Both the position numbers and the translations under genes were made by a program. 64,000 bases of DNA from Thermomonas paludicola. Its GTDB lineage: Bacteria; Pseudomonadota; Gammaproteobacteria; Xanthomonadales; Xanthomonadaceae. Within the stretch, counting starts at the first letter, position 1, and every line of letters starts with the position of its first letter. Location of the stretch: the NCBI RefSeq assembly GCF_024498955.1, contig NZ_CP093311.1:558001-622000 (forward strand), read 5' to 3'. Positions 20,723-32,133 of this stretch are shown here, piece after piece. Below the pieces are notes generated by a model. The model had not been told where the DNA came from. It saw only the letters and a list, made by a program, of their open reading frames with translations, and made no database searches.

Positions 20723-21922
20723 ATGCCTCAGTTTGCCCGGCGCATTGGCCGCGCCAAGCCCAGCGTCATCATGCAGGTCGCCGAAAAGGCCAAGCGCCTG
20801 AAGGCTGACGGCCGCGACATTATCAGTTTTTCCATCGGTGTCCCCAACTTCCTGCCCGGCGAGCATGTGTATGCCGCCGCCCGCGAGGCGTTGGCGAAGG
20901 ACAGCGGGCAGTACGGCAGCAATCGCGGCAGCGATGCCCTGCTGGATGCCCTGTTGGCGCACGTTGCCAAGCTGGGGCTGAACGATTACGGGCGCGCCAA
21001 CTGCGCCACCGGCATCGGTGCCAAGCACGTGATCTACAACCTGGCCGAAGCATTGCTGGATGAAGGCGACACCATCGCCTTTGCAGTGCCGTACTGGACC
21101 AGTTATCTGGATATCGCCGAAATCGTCAACGCCAAGGTCGAACTGCTGCCGTGCCCGGCATCGCAGGATTACAAGATGACGCCGGCACAGCTGGATGCCG
21201 CGCTGGCGAAGAAGCCCAAGGTGTTCCTGTTCAACAATCCGTCCAACCCGACCGGCATGGTGTACACCAGCGAAGAAATCGCGGCGCTGGCCGAGGTGCT
21301 GGTGAAGTATCCGGACACCTGGATCATCACCGACGACATCTATAACCGGATGCTGTTCGACGGGCTGGACTACGCGAATTTCGTGCAGTTCCGCCCGGAG
21401 CTGCGCGAGCGCACGATTTTCATCGACTCGCTGTCGAAGACCTACGGCATGCCGGGTTGGCGCGTGGGGTTCATGGTGGGGCCGGAATCGGTGGCCAAGG
21501 CGGTCACCACGATGAATTCCAACCACATCACCAATCTCCCGGAAATCGTCACCGCCGCGGCGATCGCCGCACTGAATGGCCCGCAGGATGTGCCCACGCA
21601 GAAATGCGCGGAGTTCCAGGCCAAGCGCGACCAGGTCATGGCGGTGATGGATGCGATCCCCGGCGTGGTTTGCCCGCGGCCACAGGGTGCGTTCTACGTG
21701 TTCCCGGATATCAGTTGCGCGTTCGGCAAGTCGCATGGCGGCGTGAAGATCGAAAACGACGTCGATTTCTGCAACGTGCTGCTGGAGGCCAAGGGCGTGG
21801 CCTGCGTGCCCGGCTCCGCGTTTGGCGAACCCAAGGCGCTGCGCATCAGCTACACCTGCCCGACGCCGCAATTGGCGCCTGGCCTTGCGCGGTTCCAGGA
21901 ATTCTTTGCCGAGCTCGTCTGA
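20723..21922 (+). CDS. Class I pyridoxal-phosphate aminotransferase, aspartate type
   Basis: This 399-residue fold-type I aminotransferase probably uses aspartate and 2-oxoglutarate. Key motifs are NNPSNPTGMVYTSEEI, ITDDIYNRMLF, the PLP lysine in IDSLSKTYGMPGWRVGF, and RISYTCP, which holds the carboxylate-binding Arg. I start it at ATG 20723 (MPQFARRIGRAKPSV); the longer frame overlaps the divergent lipoprotein gene. It sits 60 bases before mdh, so aspartate, oxaloacetate and malate metabolism are adjacent. Confidence 0.9.
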   Translation: MPQFARRIGRAKPSVIMQVAEKAKRLKADGRDIISFSIGVPNFLPGEHVYAAAREALAKDSGQYGSNRGSDALLDALLAHVAKLGLNDYGRANCATGIGAKHVIYNLAEALLDEGDTIAFAVPYWTSYLDIAEIVNAKVELLPCPASQDYKMTPAQLDAALAKKPKVFLFNNPSNPTGMVYTSEEIAALAEVLVKYPDTWIITDDIYNRMLFDGLDYANFVQFRPELRERTIFIDSLSKTYGMPGWRVGFMVGPESVAKAVTTMNSNHITNLPEIVTAAAIAALNGPQDVPTQKCAEFQAKRDQVMAVMDAIPGVVCPRPQGAFYVFPDISCAFGKSHGGVKIENDVDFCNVLLEAKGVACVPGSAFGEPKALRISYTCPTPQLAPGLARFQEFFAELV

Positions 21923-21982
21923 GCCGGCATCCCCCCAAATCTCCGGCGGGCCTGGCCCCGCCACCCCACAGGAGTCCATGAC

Positions 21983-22966
21983 ATGAAAGCCCCCGTTCGA
22001 GTTGCCGTCACCGGTGCTGCCGGCCAGATTGGTTACGCGCTGCTGTTTCGCATCGCCTCTGGCGAAATGCTGGGCAAGGACCAGCCGGTCATCCTGCAGA
22101 TGCTGGAACTGCCGATGGAAAAAGCCCAGGCGGCGCTGAAAGGCGTGATGATGGAGCTGGAAGACTGCGCGTTCCCGCTGCTGGCCGGCATGGTCGGTAC
22201 CGATGACGCCGAGGTCGCGTTCAAGGACGCCGACTACGCACTGCTGGTCGGCGCGCGTCCGCGCGGGCCGGGCATGGAGCGCAAGGACCTGCTGCTGGAA
22301 AATGCCAAGATCTTCACCGCGCAGGGCGCAGCGCTGAACAAGGTGGCGTCGCGCAACATCAAGGTGCTGGTTGTCGGCAACCCGGCCAACACCAATGCCT
22401 ACATCGCGATGAAGTCCGCGCCGGACCTGCCGGCAAGGAACTTCACCGCCATGTTGCGTCTGGATCACAACCGCGCGCTGTCGCAGCTGGCCAGCAAGGC
22501 GGGCGTGGCGGTGGCTGACATCGAGAAGATGGCGGTGTGGGGCAACCACAGCCCCACCATGTATCCCGATTACCGCTTCGCCACCGTGGGCGGGCAGTCG
22601 CTGAAGGACAAGATCAATGACGCCGACTGGAACGCCGGCACGTTCATTCCCACGGTCGGCAAGCGTGGCGCCGCGATCATCGAAGCGCGCGGCTTGTCCT
22701 CGGCCGCTTCCGCTGCCAATGCCGCCATCGACCACATGCACGACTGGGCGCTTGGGACCAGCGGCAAGTGGGTGACGATGGGCGTGCCGTCCGACGGCAG
22801 CTACGGCATCCCCGAAGGCATCATTTACGGGGTGCCGGTGACCTGCGCCAACGGCGAGTACACCCGCATCGAAGGCCTGCCGGTGGACGACTTCAGCCGT
22901 GCGGCAATGGACAAGACCCTGGCCGAGCTGGAAGAAGAGCGCGCCGGCGTGGCGCATCTGCTCTGA
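21983..22966 (+). CDS. mdh: Malate dehydrogenase
   Basis: Mdh (327 residues) interconverts malate and oxaloacetate with NAD in the citric acid cycle. The NAD fold starts [20 protein letters not shown]; catalytic motifs are [26 protein letters not shown] and the His-containing [12 protein letters not shown]. It is the LDH-like type of about 328 residues found in Xanthomonas and Burkholderia, not the enterobacterial type. A perfect hairpin follows the stop. Confidence 0.96.
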   Translation: MKAPVRVAVTGAAGQIGYALLFRIASGEMLGKDQPVILQMLELPMEKAQAALKGVMMELEDCAFPLLAGMVGTDDAEVAFKDADYALLVGARPRGPGMERKDLLLENAKIFTAQGAALNKVASRNIKVLVVGNPANTNAYIAMKSAPDLPARNFTAMLRLDHNRALSQLASKAGVAVADIEKMAVWGNHSPTMYPDYRFATVGGQSLKDKINDADWNAGTFIPTVGKRGAAIIEARGLSSAASAANAAIDHMHDWALGTSGKWVTMGVPSDGSYGIPEGIIYGVPVTCANGEYTRIEGLPVDDFSRAAMDKTLAELEEERAGVAHLL

Positions 22967-22974
22967 TCGAACAG

Positions 22975-22998
22975 CGAGGCGGCCACCTGGCCGCCTCG
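22975..22998 (+). terminator. Hairpin after mdh
   Basis: CGAGGCGGCC and GGCCGCCTCG form a perfect 10-bp stem with loop ACCT, nine bases after the mdh stop. There is no T tract, so termination strength is uncertain. Confidence 0.55.
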
Positions 22999-23015
22999 TG
23001 CTATGGGGGATAGCG

Positions 23016-23633
23016 ATGCGTGATATCCGCTGCGTGGGCGCTGCACTCGTTGCCGTTGCTCTGCTATTGACGATGCCTTGTGCATCCGCGCAGGAAGCGA
23101 CGACAGCGCCCGAGCCCGAGGCGTCTGTGGTTGAGCCTGCGAGTGGCAGGCCGCAATGCCATGCCGAGCTGGCGAAGCGCGGGCCATTCCCGACGCCGAA
23201 TTCCATCGTGCGCAACATCCGCTTGCAGGCAGGCAAGAGCGCGCGTCTGCCGTTTGCAACGGGCGAGAGTCTGGTCGAGGTCGTCCAGTTGCCTGTGTTT
23301 GCGAAGCCGTACCAGATCGAGTTCTGGCTGTCCTTCGACTTGAACCTGCGGAAGGCGAACGAAGTCATGGTGCCTTCCGTGATGCTGGTCGATGCGGACT
23401 TCTGCGAAGTCGCGAATCCGGGTGAGCCGCAGTTCAAGCCGGAAGCCAGTTTCTTCACGGGTACCCGCCAAACCAAAGGGCGTGTCCCGGTGAACGACGG
23501 ATCACCGAAGTACGCGCTGGTCTATACCGACGCACGGCGTGTCGATGAGCCGGCGAAAGTCAGCATCGACAATGTGCCGTTCGATTTCGTGCGGGCCGCA
23601 GAGGGCTATGTGATGGTGCGGTTGAACAAGTAG
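23016..23633 (+). CDS. Secreted hypothetical protein, weakly MalM-like
   Basis: This 205-residue protein has a signal peptide (GAALVAVALLLTMPCASAQ) and so is periplasmic or exported. The middle (residues 100-150) has FDLNLRKANEVMVPSVMLVD and KYALVYTDARR, a layout that recalls the C-terminal half of the maltose-operon protein MalM. The similarity is faint and no maltose gene is nearby. I start it at ATG 23016, in the hairpin tail after mdh. A short orphan frame follows at 23635. Confidence 0.55.
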   Translation: MRDIRCVGAALVAVALLLTMPCASAQEATTAPEPEASVVEPASGRPQCHAELAKRGPFPTPNSIVRNIRLQAGKSARLPFATGESLVEVVQLPVFAKPYQIEFWLSFDLNLRKANEVMVPSVMLVDADFCEVANPGEPQFKPEASFFTGTRQTKGRVPVNDGSPKYALVYTDARRVDEPAKVSIDNVPFDFVRAAEGYVMVRLNK

Positions 23634-23634
23634 C

Positions 23635-23796
23635 GTGCGCTGGGTCTTGCCCGGCGTTTTCGCGGCGGGTCGACCACTACGTGTTCGGCATGAGGATCCG
23701 GTTGCACATATCGCGGAAGTGCGACGCAGCGTGCTGGGAGCGCTGGATGCCGACACGCTGGTGAAACTGCGCGAGCAAAGCAGCCCAGAGTTGTAG
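23635..23796 (+). pseudogene. Short orphan frame, possible gene remnant
   Basis: A 53-codon frame from GTG 23635 ends in a sequence that reads like a real C-terminus (VRRSVLGALDADTLVKLREQ, then SSPEL). There is no Shine-Dalgarno and no similarity that I recognise. It starts directly after the MalM-like gene, so it could be the tail of a decayed neighbour. The call is tentative. Confidence 0.2.
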
Positions 23797-23824
23797 CGCC
23801 TCGGGACCGGGGCGGGTGACGGGG

Positions 23825-23830
23825 TAAAAT
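23825..23830 (+). promoter_or_regulatory. Candidate -10 for prpB
   Basis: TAAAAT lies 23 bases before the prpB start and upstream of its AAGGAG. The -35 region (CGGGAC around 23802) is poor. Confidence 0.35.
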
Positions 23831-23852
23831 ACCGGATTCGCAAGGAGTTGCC

Positions 23853-24731
23853 ATGACCAATACGTCTGCAGGCGCCCGCTTTCGCGCCGCGATCCAGGAA
23901 GAATCCCCGCTGCAGGTGATGGGCGCGATCACTGCCTACGCCGGCCTGATGGCCAGGCGGGTCGGCTACCGGGCGCTGTATTTGTCCGGCGGCGGCGTGG
24001 CGGCCAACTCGCTGGGCATGCCCGACCTCGGCATCAGCACGATGGAAGACGTGCTGACCGATGCCCGCCGCATCGTGGACGCCACCGGGATGCCGCTGCT
24101 GGTGGACATCGATACCGGCTGGGGTGGCGCATTCAACATCGGGCGCACCATCCGCAACTTCGAGCGCATCGGTGTGGCGGCGGTGCACATGGAAGACCAG
24201 GTCGGGCAGAAGCGCTGCGGGCATCGTCCGGGCAAGGAAGTGGTGACCAAGGCCGAGATGGTGGACCGGGTGAAGGCTGCGGTGGATGCGCGCACCGATG
24301 CCGGCTTCGTGATCATGGCGCGCACCGACGCCGCGGCGGTGGAGGGCATCGACAGCGCGATCGAGCGGGCCGTGGCCTATGTCGAAGCCGGTGCGGACAT
24401 GATCTTCCCGGAAGCGATGACGACGCTGGACGACTACCGCAAGTTCAAGGCGGCGGTGCAGGTGCCGATCCTCGCCAATCTCACCGAATTCGGCAGTACG
24501 CCGTTCTATGCCACCGACGAACTGCGCGATGCCGGCGTCGATATTGCCCTGTATTGCTGCGGTGCCTATCGCGCGATGAACAAGGCGGCGCTCAATTTCT
24601 ACGAAACCGTGCGCCGCGAAGGCACGCAGGCGCGCATCATCGACACCTTGCAGACGCGCGCCGAGCTGTATGACTTCCTGGGCTATCACGCCTATGAAGA
24701 CAAGCTGGATGAGCTGTTTGCCAACAAGTGA
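23853..24731 (+). CDS. prpB: Methylisocitrate lyase
   Basis: PrpB (292 residues) splits 2-methylisocitrate into pyruvate and succinate, the last step of the methylcitrate cycle for propionate. The active-site signature is [16 protein letters not shown], and DIDTGWGG holds a magnesium ligand. AAGGAG lies six bases before the ATG. With prpC 740 bases downstream it covers two cycle steps; AcnD/PrpF or PrpD genes are not in the window. Confidence 0.93.
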   Translation: MTNTSAGARFRAAIQEESPLQVMGAITAYAGLMARRVGYRALYLSGGGVAANSLGMPDLGISTMEDVLTDARRIVDATGMPLLVDIDTGWGGAFNIGRTIRNFERIGVAAVHMEDQVGQKRCGHRPGKEVVTKAEMVDRVKAAVDARTDAGFVIMARTDAAAVEGIDSAIERAVAYVEAGADMIFPEAMTTLDDYRKFKAAVQVPILANLTEFGSTPFYATDELRDAGVDIALYCCGAYRAMNKAALNFYETVRREGTQARIIDTLQTRAELYDFLGYHAYEDKLDELFANK

Positions 24732-24855
24732 GGGCGGAGATGGGCATGCACTTCATTGCAACTGCCATCGTGCCTGCAGTCGTGCATGGCGATAGGCACT
24801 CGCGAGGCGTTGCGTGGTCGCCGCGCCTGGTGCCGGGAACGTGAAGGGGCAGACC

Positions 24856-25437
24856 ATGGCAAATCCATTCATCGCCACCAAGGTTGACCGCCTCAAGACC
24901 GCGCAGCGGCTGCTGCAGAAGGAGTTGCAGCAGCTGCCTCCGCAGGAGCGGCTGGTGGTGGAGCGCTTCATCGCGCGCCGCAGCGTGGCGCGCAATGTCG
25001 AGCGCGAGTTCCGTGATTCGCGCACGTTTGGAGAGCGCGTGGCTGACCGGGTGGCCACCATCGGCGGCAGCTGGCGTTTCATCATCGCGTTCGGGCTCGT
25101 CCTGGTGGGCTGGGTGGCATTGAACGTGGCGATGGGCAAGCCGTTCGACCCGTACCCCTTCATCCTGCTCAACCTGGTGTTGTCCTGCCTGGCGGCGGTG
25201 CAGGCCCCCATCATCATGATGAGCCAGAACCGGCAGTCCGATTCCGACCGGATGCAGGCGCAGCACGACTACGAGGTGAACATCAAGTCGGAGCTCGAAA
25301 TCATGCAGGTGCACGAAAAGCTCGATCATCTGCGCGAGCAGGACTGGGCGACGCTGGTGGAGTTGCAGAATCGCCAGATCGAGATGTTGGGCTCGCTGCT
25401 GGAGCGCGTTGCGCATCTTGAAACGAACAAGCGCTGA
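24856..25437 (+). CDS. DUF1003 family membrane protein
   Basis: This 193-residue protein has a charged N-terminal helix region, a conserved [19 protein letters not shown] motif leading into the first membrane segment (residues 72-92), a second segment (98-122, with [20 protein letters not shown]) and a soluble, probably coiled-coil C-terminus. That layout matches DUF1003, of unknown function. I start it at ATG 24856. It lies between prpB and prpC on the same strand. Confidence 0.8.
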   Translation: MANPFIATKVDRLKTAQRLLQKELQQLPPQERLVVERFIARRSVARNVEREFRDSRTFGERVADRVATIGGSWRFIIAFGLVLVGWVALNVAMGKPFDPYPFILLNLVLSCLAAVQAPIIMMSQNRQSDSDRMQAQHDYEVNIKSELEIMQVHEKLDHLREQDWATLVELQNRQIEMLGSLLERVAHLETNKR

Positions 25438-25471
25438 AAGAGCGCAAACAAGGGCCATTGGAGAAACGTCG

Positions 25472-26626
25472 ATGAGTGAACAAACCGCAGTTCCGGGCTT
25501 CAAGCCGAAGAAATCCGTTGCCCTGTCCGGCACCACCGCAGGCAACACCGCGCTGTGCACCGTTGGGCGCAGCGGCAACGACCTGCACTACCGTGGCTAT
25601 GACATCCTCGACTTGGCCAATACCTGCGAGTTCGAGGAAATCGCCCATTTGCTGGTGCATGGCAAATTGCCGACACGCGCCGAGCTGGTGGCATACAAGG
25701 CCAAGCTGAAATCGTTGCGTGGCATCCCGGCGGCGGTCAAGGCAGCGTTGGAGGAACTGCCGCCATCGGCGCACCCGATGGACGTGATGCGCACCGGTGT
25801 CTCGGTGTTGGGCTGCGTGGCGCCCGAGAAAGACGACCACAACCATCCTGGCGCGCGCGACATTGCCGACAAGTTGATGGCCAGTTTCGGGTCGATGCTG
25901 CTGTACTGGTATCACTACAGCCACAACGGCCGCATCATCGATGTGGAAACCGAAGACGATTCCATCGGCGGCCACTTCCTGCACCTGCTGCATGGCGAAA
26001 AGCCGCAGGAGTCATGGGTGCGTGCGATGCATACCTCGCTGATCCTGTACGCCGAGCACGAATTCAACGCCTCCACCTTCACCTGCCGGGTGATCGCCGG
26101 CACCGGAAGCGACATGCATTCCTGCATTGCCGGCGGCATCGGTGCATTGCGCGGCCCCAAGCACGGCGGCGCCAACGAGGTCGCGTTCGAAATCCAGAAG
26201 CGCTATGACAATCCGGACGAGGCCGAGTCCGACATCCGTGCGCGGGTGGAACGCAAGGAAGTCATCATCGGCTTTGGCCACCCGGTGTACACCGTGTCCG
26301 ATCCGCGCAACAAGGTGATCAAGGAAGTTGCGCGCGAGCTGTCCGTCGAACAGGCGAACATGAAGATGTACGACATCGCCGAGCGCCTGGAGTCGGTGAT
26401 GTGGGACATCAAGAAGATGTTCCCCAACCTCGACTGGTTCAGTGCCGTGAGCTACCACATGATGGGGGTGCCCACCGCGATGTTCACCCCACTGTTCGTT
26501 CTGGCACGCACGGCAGGGTGGAGCGCGCACATCATCGAGCAGCGCATCGACGGCAAGATCATTCGCCCCAGCGCCAACTACACCGGGCCGGAAGATCGCG
26601 CCTTCGTGCCGATCGACCAGCGCTGA
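25472..26626 (+). CDS. prpC: 2-methylcitrate synthase
   Basis: This 384-residue citrate-synthase family enzyme condenses propionyl-CoA with oxaloacetate. Its short length and the PrpC-like sequence ([57 protein letters not shown]) separate it from housekeeping GltA of about 430 residues. Catalytic histidines lie in GPKHGGAN and GFGHPVY. Its partner prpB is upstream. A strong bidirectional terminator follows. Confidence 0.92.
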   Translation: MSEQTAVPGFKPKKSVALSGTTAGNTALCTVGRSGNDLHYRGYDILDLANTCEFEEIAHLLVHGKLPTRAELVAYKAKLKSLRGIPAAVKAALEELPPSAHPMDVMRTGVSVLGCVAPEKDDHNHPGARDIADKLMASFGSMLLYWYHYSHNGRIIDVETEDDSIGGHFLHLLHGEKPQESWVRAMHTSLILYAEHEFNASTFTCRVIAGTGSDMHSCIAGGIGALRGPKHGGANEVAFEIQKRYDNPDEAESDIRARVERKEVIIGFGHPVYTVSDPRNKVIKEVARELSVEQANMKMYDIAERLESVMWDIKKMFPNLDWFSAVSYHMMGVPTAMFTPLFVLARTAGWSAHIIEQRIDGKIIRPSANYTGPEDRAFVPIDQR

Positions 26627-26643
26627 GGTCGTTGCCACCCACG

Positions 26644-26674
26644 AAAAAGGCCGCGCTCGCACGCGGCCTTTTTT
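26644..26674. terminator. Bidirectional terminator between prpC and the GST gene
   Basis: AAAAAGGCCGCG pairs with CGCGGCC plus TTTTTT around the loop CTCGCA. The A tract and T tract make it work on both strands, between convergent genes. Confidence 0.92.
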
Positions 26675-26693
26675 GTTTTCCGGAGGCGGGAGC

Positions 26694-27305
26694 TCAGAGC
26701 AGGCCTTCGGCCTTCATCGCCGCCTGCACGCCCGGGTCGGCGGCCATGTGCGCGTCGAAACGCGCCAGATGATCCAGGCCGGACAGGTCGATGCCGGTCT
26801 TCTTTGCCCATTGGGTCACCACGAACAGGTAAGCATCCGCGATCGAGCGGCTGCCGGTCAGCCACTCCTTGCCGGCCAGCTGTGCATCGGCGCGTGCGAA
26901 CAGGCCGCGCAGTTGTTGGCGGGCATTGGCATGGCTTTTGTCGATGGCAGTCTGGTCTTCCAGATAGCCGGTGGCGCCGAACAGCGGTTTGAACGCCGGG
27001 TGCAGGTCGGCATTGACGAAGGCCAGCCAGCGATTGACCTCGGCGCGGCCTTCCGGGGTGCCGTCGCCGCACAGCCCGGCGTCGGGGAAGCGGTCGGTCA
27101 GGTAGTGGAGGATGGCCGAATTCTGGGTCAGCACCCAGTCGCCCACCTGCAAGACCGGCACTGCGCCGGCCGGGTTGAGGGCAAGGAACGCGGGCGTTTG
27201 CCGCTCATCGCGAGTGACGATCTGCGCCTCGAAGGGTGCGCCGATCCAGTGCAGCACGATATGGTCGGCAAGCGAGCAGGCGCCGGGCGAGGTGTAGAGC
27301 TTCAT
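26694..27305 (-). CDS. Glutathione S-transferase, beta-class like
   Basis: This 203-residue GST has the N-terminal thioredoxin-like domain MKLYTSPGACSLADHIVL with C10 at the position used by bacterial beta-class enzymes, the cis-proline motif GAVPVLQVGDW and the glutathione-binding QNSAILHYL. The C-terminal helical domain includes SRSIADAYLFVVTQW. It probably acts in detoxification; the substrate is unknown. Confidence 0.9.
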   Translation of the reverse strand: MKLYTSPGACSLADHIVLHWIGAPFEAQIVTRDERQTPAFLALNPAGAVPVLQVGDWVLTQNSAILHYLTDRFPDAGLCGDGTPEGRAEVNRWLAFVNADLHPAFKPLFGATGYLEDQTAIDKSHANARQQLRGLFARADAQLAGKEWLTGSRSIADAYLFVVTQWAKKTGIDLSGLDHLARFDAHMAADPGVQAAMKAEGLL

Positions 27306-27403
27306 GTGGTGGCCTTCGGTTCAAGGAAGGCCACTATCCCGGATCAGGGGGGAAGCGTCGATGCCAGCCAACGCAACGCTGCGTTGTGGTTGCGGTGCAA
27401 CGA

Positions 27404-27865
27404 TCAGCTGCTGTGGCGCGGCGGCAGGCGTTGCACCTTGTAGAAGGTGTGGTCGCCGATCGTTGCAACTTCGTTCGAGGAGCTCCAGCTGGGGTTGGCG
27501 ATGGCCGTTGCGGCAAAATGGCTGGCGCCAGGCACCACCAGTTTGCGTTGGTCACGGGGCAGCGCCCAGTTGCGTTCGGACTGCATGGCGACGCCGACGG
27601 CCTCGGTCCAGGCGTCGATGTTGGACAGCCGGGTCTGCGGGGACAGCAGTGCCGGCGCAAATTGTTTGCGTGCCGTCACGACCTGGCACAGGTTGCGCCC
27701 CCACAGGCCGCTGTCGCGGCGACGCAGGGCAACTTCAGCGACGGCTTGCTGGCCGAGGGCGGATTGATCGCGTGCTTCCAGATAGACGGTCGTGGACAGG
27801 CACAGCGAATCGGCTGCAGGCTGCGGCAGGACGTGCGCCAGCCAGAGAATCCAGGCCAGTTTCAT
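27404..27865 (-). CDS. Cell-wall hydrolase, SleB family
   Basis: This 153-residue protein has the SleB/Hydrolase_2 signature: LSTTVYLEARDQSALGQQAV with the likely catalytic Glu, then AEVALRRRDSG, and the end motif GASHFAATAIANPSW. A hydrophobic N-terminus (MKLAWILWLAHVLPQPAA) suggests export. The family cleaves peptidoglycan as a lytic transglycosylase. I start it at ATG 27865. Confidence 0.8.
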   Translation of the reverse strand: MKLAWILWLAHVLPQPAADSLCLSTTVYLEARDQSALGQQAVAEVALRRRDSGLWGRNLCQVVTARKQFAPALLSPQTRLSNIDAWTEAVGVAMQSERNWALPRDQRKLVVPGASHFAATAIANPSWSSSNEVATIGDHTFYKVQRLPPRHSS

Positions 27866-28157
27866 GATTGACTCCTTGCTCCGTTGCGGCGCAGGGCGTT
27901 GCGATCGTCGAAACGATGCCGCGCGCATGCGTCATGGCGTACTGGGGAGGGCGGCAGCTCTGTGGCGGCCTTTGCCCGGGCGCGCCACCCGTCGGAAAGG
28001 GGTCGGGCGGCGTGCCGGTTAACCTGGGTGGATCACGCCAAGGGGCGGTCGGTCAGGCGGAAAGTTGGCGCAAGGTAGGGGGTGTTTCCCCAACGCCAGC
28101 TGAATGGCCGGAATGGAAGCTGCTGATTGGATTGGAATTTGTGTGCCGGGTTCCGAC
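27866..28157. other. Intergenic region, no gene seen
   Basis: These 292 bases between the SleB-type gene and the end of fadH hold only frames with no start signal or protein-like composition. I see no repeat, tRNA or clear promoter. Confidence 0.5.
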
Positions 28158-30200
<2,043 letters not shown>

Positions 30201-30267
30201 GTTCGGTGCATGCCTGCGCGCAGCCTCGGGTGGCCCGGGCCGAGGGGGGCGCTTGGCAAAGGAAGAA

Positions 30268-30288
30268 GCGTTATGTTAGTGTTAACGC
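30268..30288. promoter_or_regulatory. Inverted repeat upstream of ompA
   Basis: GCGTTA (30268-30273) and TAACGC (30283-30288) are separated by nine bases. It is an AT-rich patch in the 221-base divergent region between fadH and the ompA-type gene, 110 bases before the latter. It may be an operator or part of a promoter. Confidence 0.3.
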
Positions 30289-30397
30289 GGCTTTCACCTG
30301 CCGAGCGTTATCGTGCGCCGGCTGCGTGCGGACACGGCCGCCAGAAGCAACAAAAATTTTGCGTCGCGGTTTCTTTCACTGAATCAAGGAGTTGAGC

Positions 30398-31480
30398 ATG
30401 AACAAGAAACTTCTCTGTGCTGCCCTGTTGGGCGGCCTGGGTCTGGCGCAGGCTGCGTCTGCCCAAGAGTTTGATGATCGTTGGTATGTTTCCGGGTCGA
30501 CCGGCGTGAACCTGCAGGATCATGACCGTGGCACCGAAGACGCCATCTTTGGCACCGTCGGATTCGGAAAGTTCCTTAATCCGAACGTTTCGCTGGATAC
30601 GGAACTGAACTATCAGAACGCCCACAAGAACATCAATCGCAATCTGTGGTGGAGTCAGTACGGCGTGTCGGTGGACGCGCGCTACCACTTCCGTCATGCG
30701 GATTCCAAATTCTGGCCCTATGTGCGCGGCGGTATCGGCTTGCAGCGTCATGAGGAAGAGTTCAACTCTGCGCCGAACCCCATCAATCCTGGCAGGCACA
30801 AGGATTCCAACGCGGCGGTGAACTTGGGCGTCGGCATGCAGCTGAATCTCGGTCGCGTCAATGTGCGTACTGAAGTCGGTAGCCGCATTGACTTCGACAA
30901 CAAGCAGGCACGTATCGGCTCGCAGGAAAACCTGTTCACCGACGTATTGGCGTCTGTTGGCCTGACCATGGCCCTCGGCCCGGCTCCAGTGGCAGCCGTT
31001 GCGCCTGCGCCGGCCCCGCTGCCGACCTGCGCCGATATGGATGACGACGGCGACGGCGTCAACAACTGCAACGACAAGTGCCCGGATTCGCAGGCTGGCC
31101 AGACCATCGGTCCTGACGGTTGCCCGGTGCCGGTGTCGATCGACCTGAAGGGCGTCAACTTCGACTTCGACAAGGCGACCCTGCGTCCGGACGCCGTGGC
31201 GATCCTGAGCGAAGCCACCGAAATCCTGAAGCGCTATCCGGAGCTGAAGGTGGAAGTGGCCGGTCACACTGACCAGTGCGGCAAGGACGATTACAACCAG
31301 AAGCTGTCCGAGCGCCGCGCCAAGGCCGTTTACGACTACCTGACGAGCAATGGCGTTGACGCTGGTCGTCTGGCGGGCCCGAACGGTTACGGCGAGAGCC
31401 GCCCGCTTGAGGACAAGGGTCAGACCATGCCGGGTTGCAAGAGCGAAATCAACCGCCGTACCGAGCTGAACAGCCAGTAA
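30398..31480 (+). CDS. OmpA-family outer-membrane protein
   Basis: This 360-residue protein has a signal peptide (ALLGGLGLAQAASAQ), an eight-strand beta-barrel region (about 25-200), a linker with thrombospondin-3-like DMDDDGDGVNNCNDKCPDS calcium-binding repeats, and a C-terminal OmpA domain that binds peptidoglycan (NFDFDKATLRPDAVAIL, VAGHTDQCGKDDYNQKLSER). It anchors the outer membrane to the wall. AAGGAG at 30385-30390 fixes ATG 30398; the TTG six bases earlier is too close. Confidence 0.93.
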   Translation: MNKKLLCAALLGGLGLAQAASAQEFDDRWYVSGSTGVNLQDHDRGTEDAIFGTVGFGKFLNPNVSLDTELNYQNAHKNINRNLWWSQYGVSVDARYHFRHADSKFWPYVRGGIGLQRHEEEFNSAPNPINPGRHKDSNAAVNLGVGMQLNLGRVNVRTEVGSRIDFDNKQARIGSQENLFTDVLASVGLTMALGPAPVAAVAPAPAPLPTCADMDDDGDGVNNCNDKCPDSQAGQTIGPDGCPVPVSIDLKGVNFDFDKATLRPDAVAILSEATEILKRYPELKVEVAGHTDQCGKDDYNQKLSERRAKAVYDYLTSNGVDAGRLAGPNGYGESRPLEDKGQTMPGCKSEINRRTELNSQ

Positions 31481-31506
31481 TCGCGGTTGCGCAACAGGTA
31501 AGACAC

Positions 31507-31538
31507 GAAGCCCGGCCGAGTGCCGGGCTTCTTTTTTT
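31507..31538 (+). terminator. Rho-independent terminator after ompA-type gene
   Basis: GAAGCCCGGC and GCCGGGCTTC form a perfect 10-bp stem around CGAGT, followed by seven T residues. Confidence 0.95.
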
Positions 31539-31614
31539 CATGGTCGCGTGCGTGGGCGCGCATGGTCGTCATGCTGCAATCTGGCTACACTGTCCGCACT
31601 TGTTGGGGAGCACC

Positions 31615-32109
31615 ATGATGCTGTTGATCCACCGCGCAGTGTTCGCTGCCGCTTGCTTCGCCGCGCCGCCGTTGGCGCATGCCGGGGGCGAGGTGTGCCA
31701 GGTTGCCGTGGTTTCGGCCACGCCGATCCGTCCGACGGTCGTGTCGTCGGTGGCGATCGAGCTGGCACCGGCCAATCCCCAGCTTGGTGGCGGCAGCGGC
31801 GTGTTGGCGCAGTCGTTCGATGAGGCGCTGTCGGTGGATAACGTGCTGGCCAGGATCCGCATCGACGGTTGCCATGCGATGGCCAAGGCCTCCCTGCCGT
31901 TGCAGGGCGGAAGCATCGATCCGGCGGGTTACAAGCCGCAGACCGCGTTCGACAACACGCCGTGGCGCTTCAACATGACGCAGAACGGCAAGCGCATGAC
32001 CGCCGATGAGTTCGACGCGTGGATGAAGTCGCGTGGCGTGCGCGTGGTCGGGCGCAAGGATGCCTCGCAGCAGGATAGTCCTGCCGCAGCCGTACAGGCG
32101 ACGAAATAA
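31615..32109 (+). CDS. Secreted hypothetical protein
   Basis: This 164-residue protein has a signal peptide (RAVFAAACFAAPPLAHAGG) and probably resides in the periplasm. It contains two cysteines (VCQVAV, DGCHAM) and a C-terminal NGKRMTADEFDAWMKSRGVR region. I do not recognise a family. TACACT at 31586-31591 may be its -10, after the ompA terminator. The pseudouridine synthase gene starts 24 bases downstream. Confidence 0.7.
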   Translation: MMLLIHRAVFAAACFAAPPLAHAGGEVCQVAVVSATPIRPTVVSSVAIELAPANPQLGGGSGVLAQSFDEALSVDNVLARIRIDGCHAMAKASLPLQGGSIDPAGYKPQTAFDNTPWRFNMTQNGKRMTADEFDAWMKSRGVRVVGRKDASQQDSPAAAVQATK

Positions 32110-32133
32110 CCTGCGTCACCGCAGGCGCAGCAC

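Noticed and set aside
20663..23476. 937-codon minus-strand frame across the aminotransferase and mdh genes
   Set aside because: Both plus-strand genes are well-conserved enzymes; the minus frame is a codon-bias artefact with a His/Arg-rich, non-protein-like composition.
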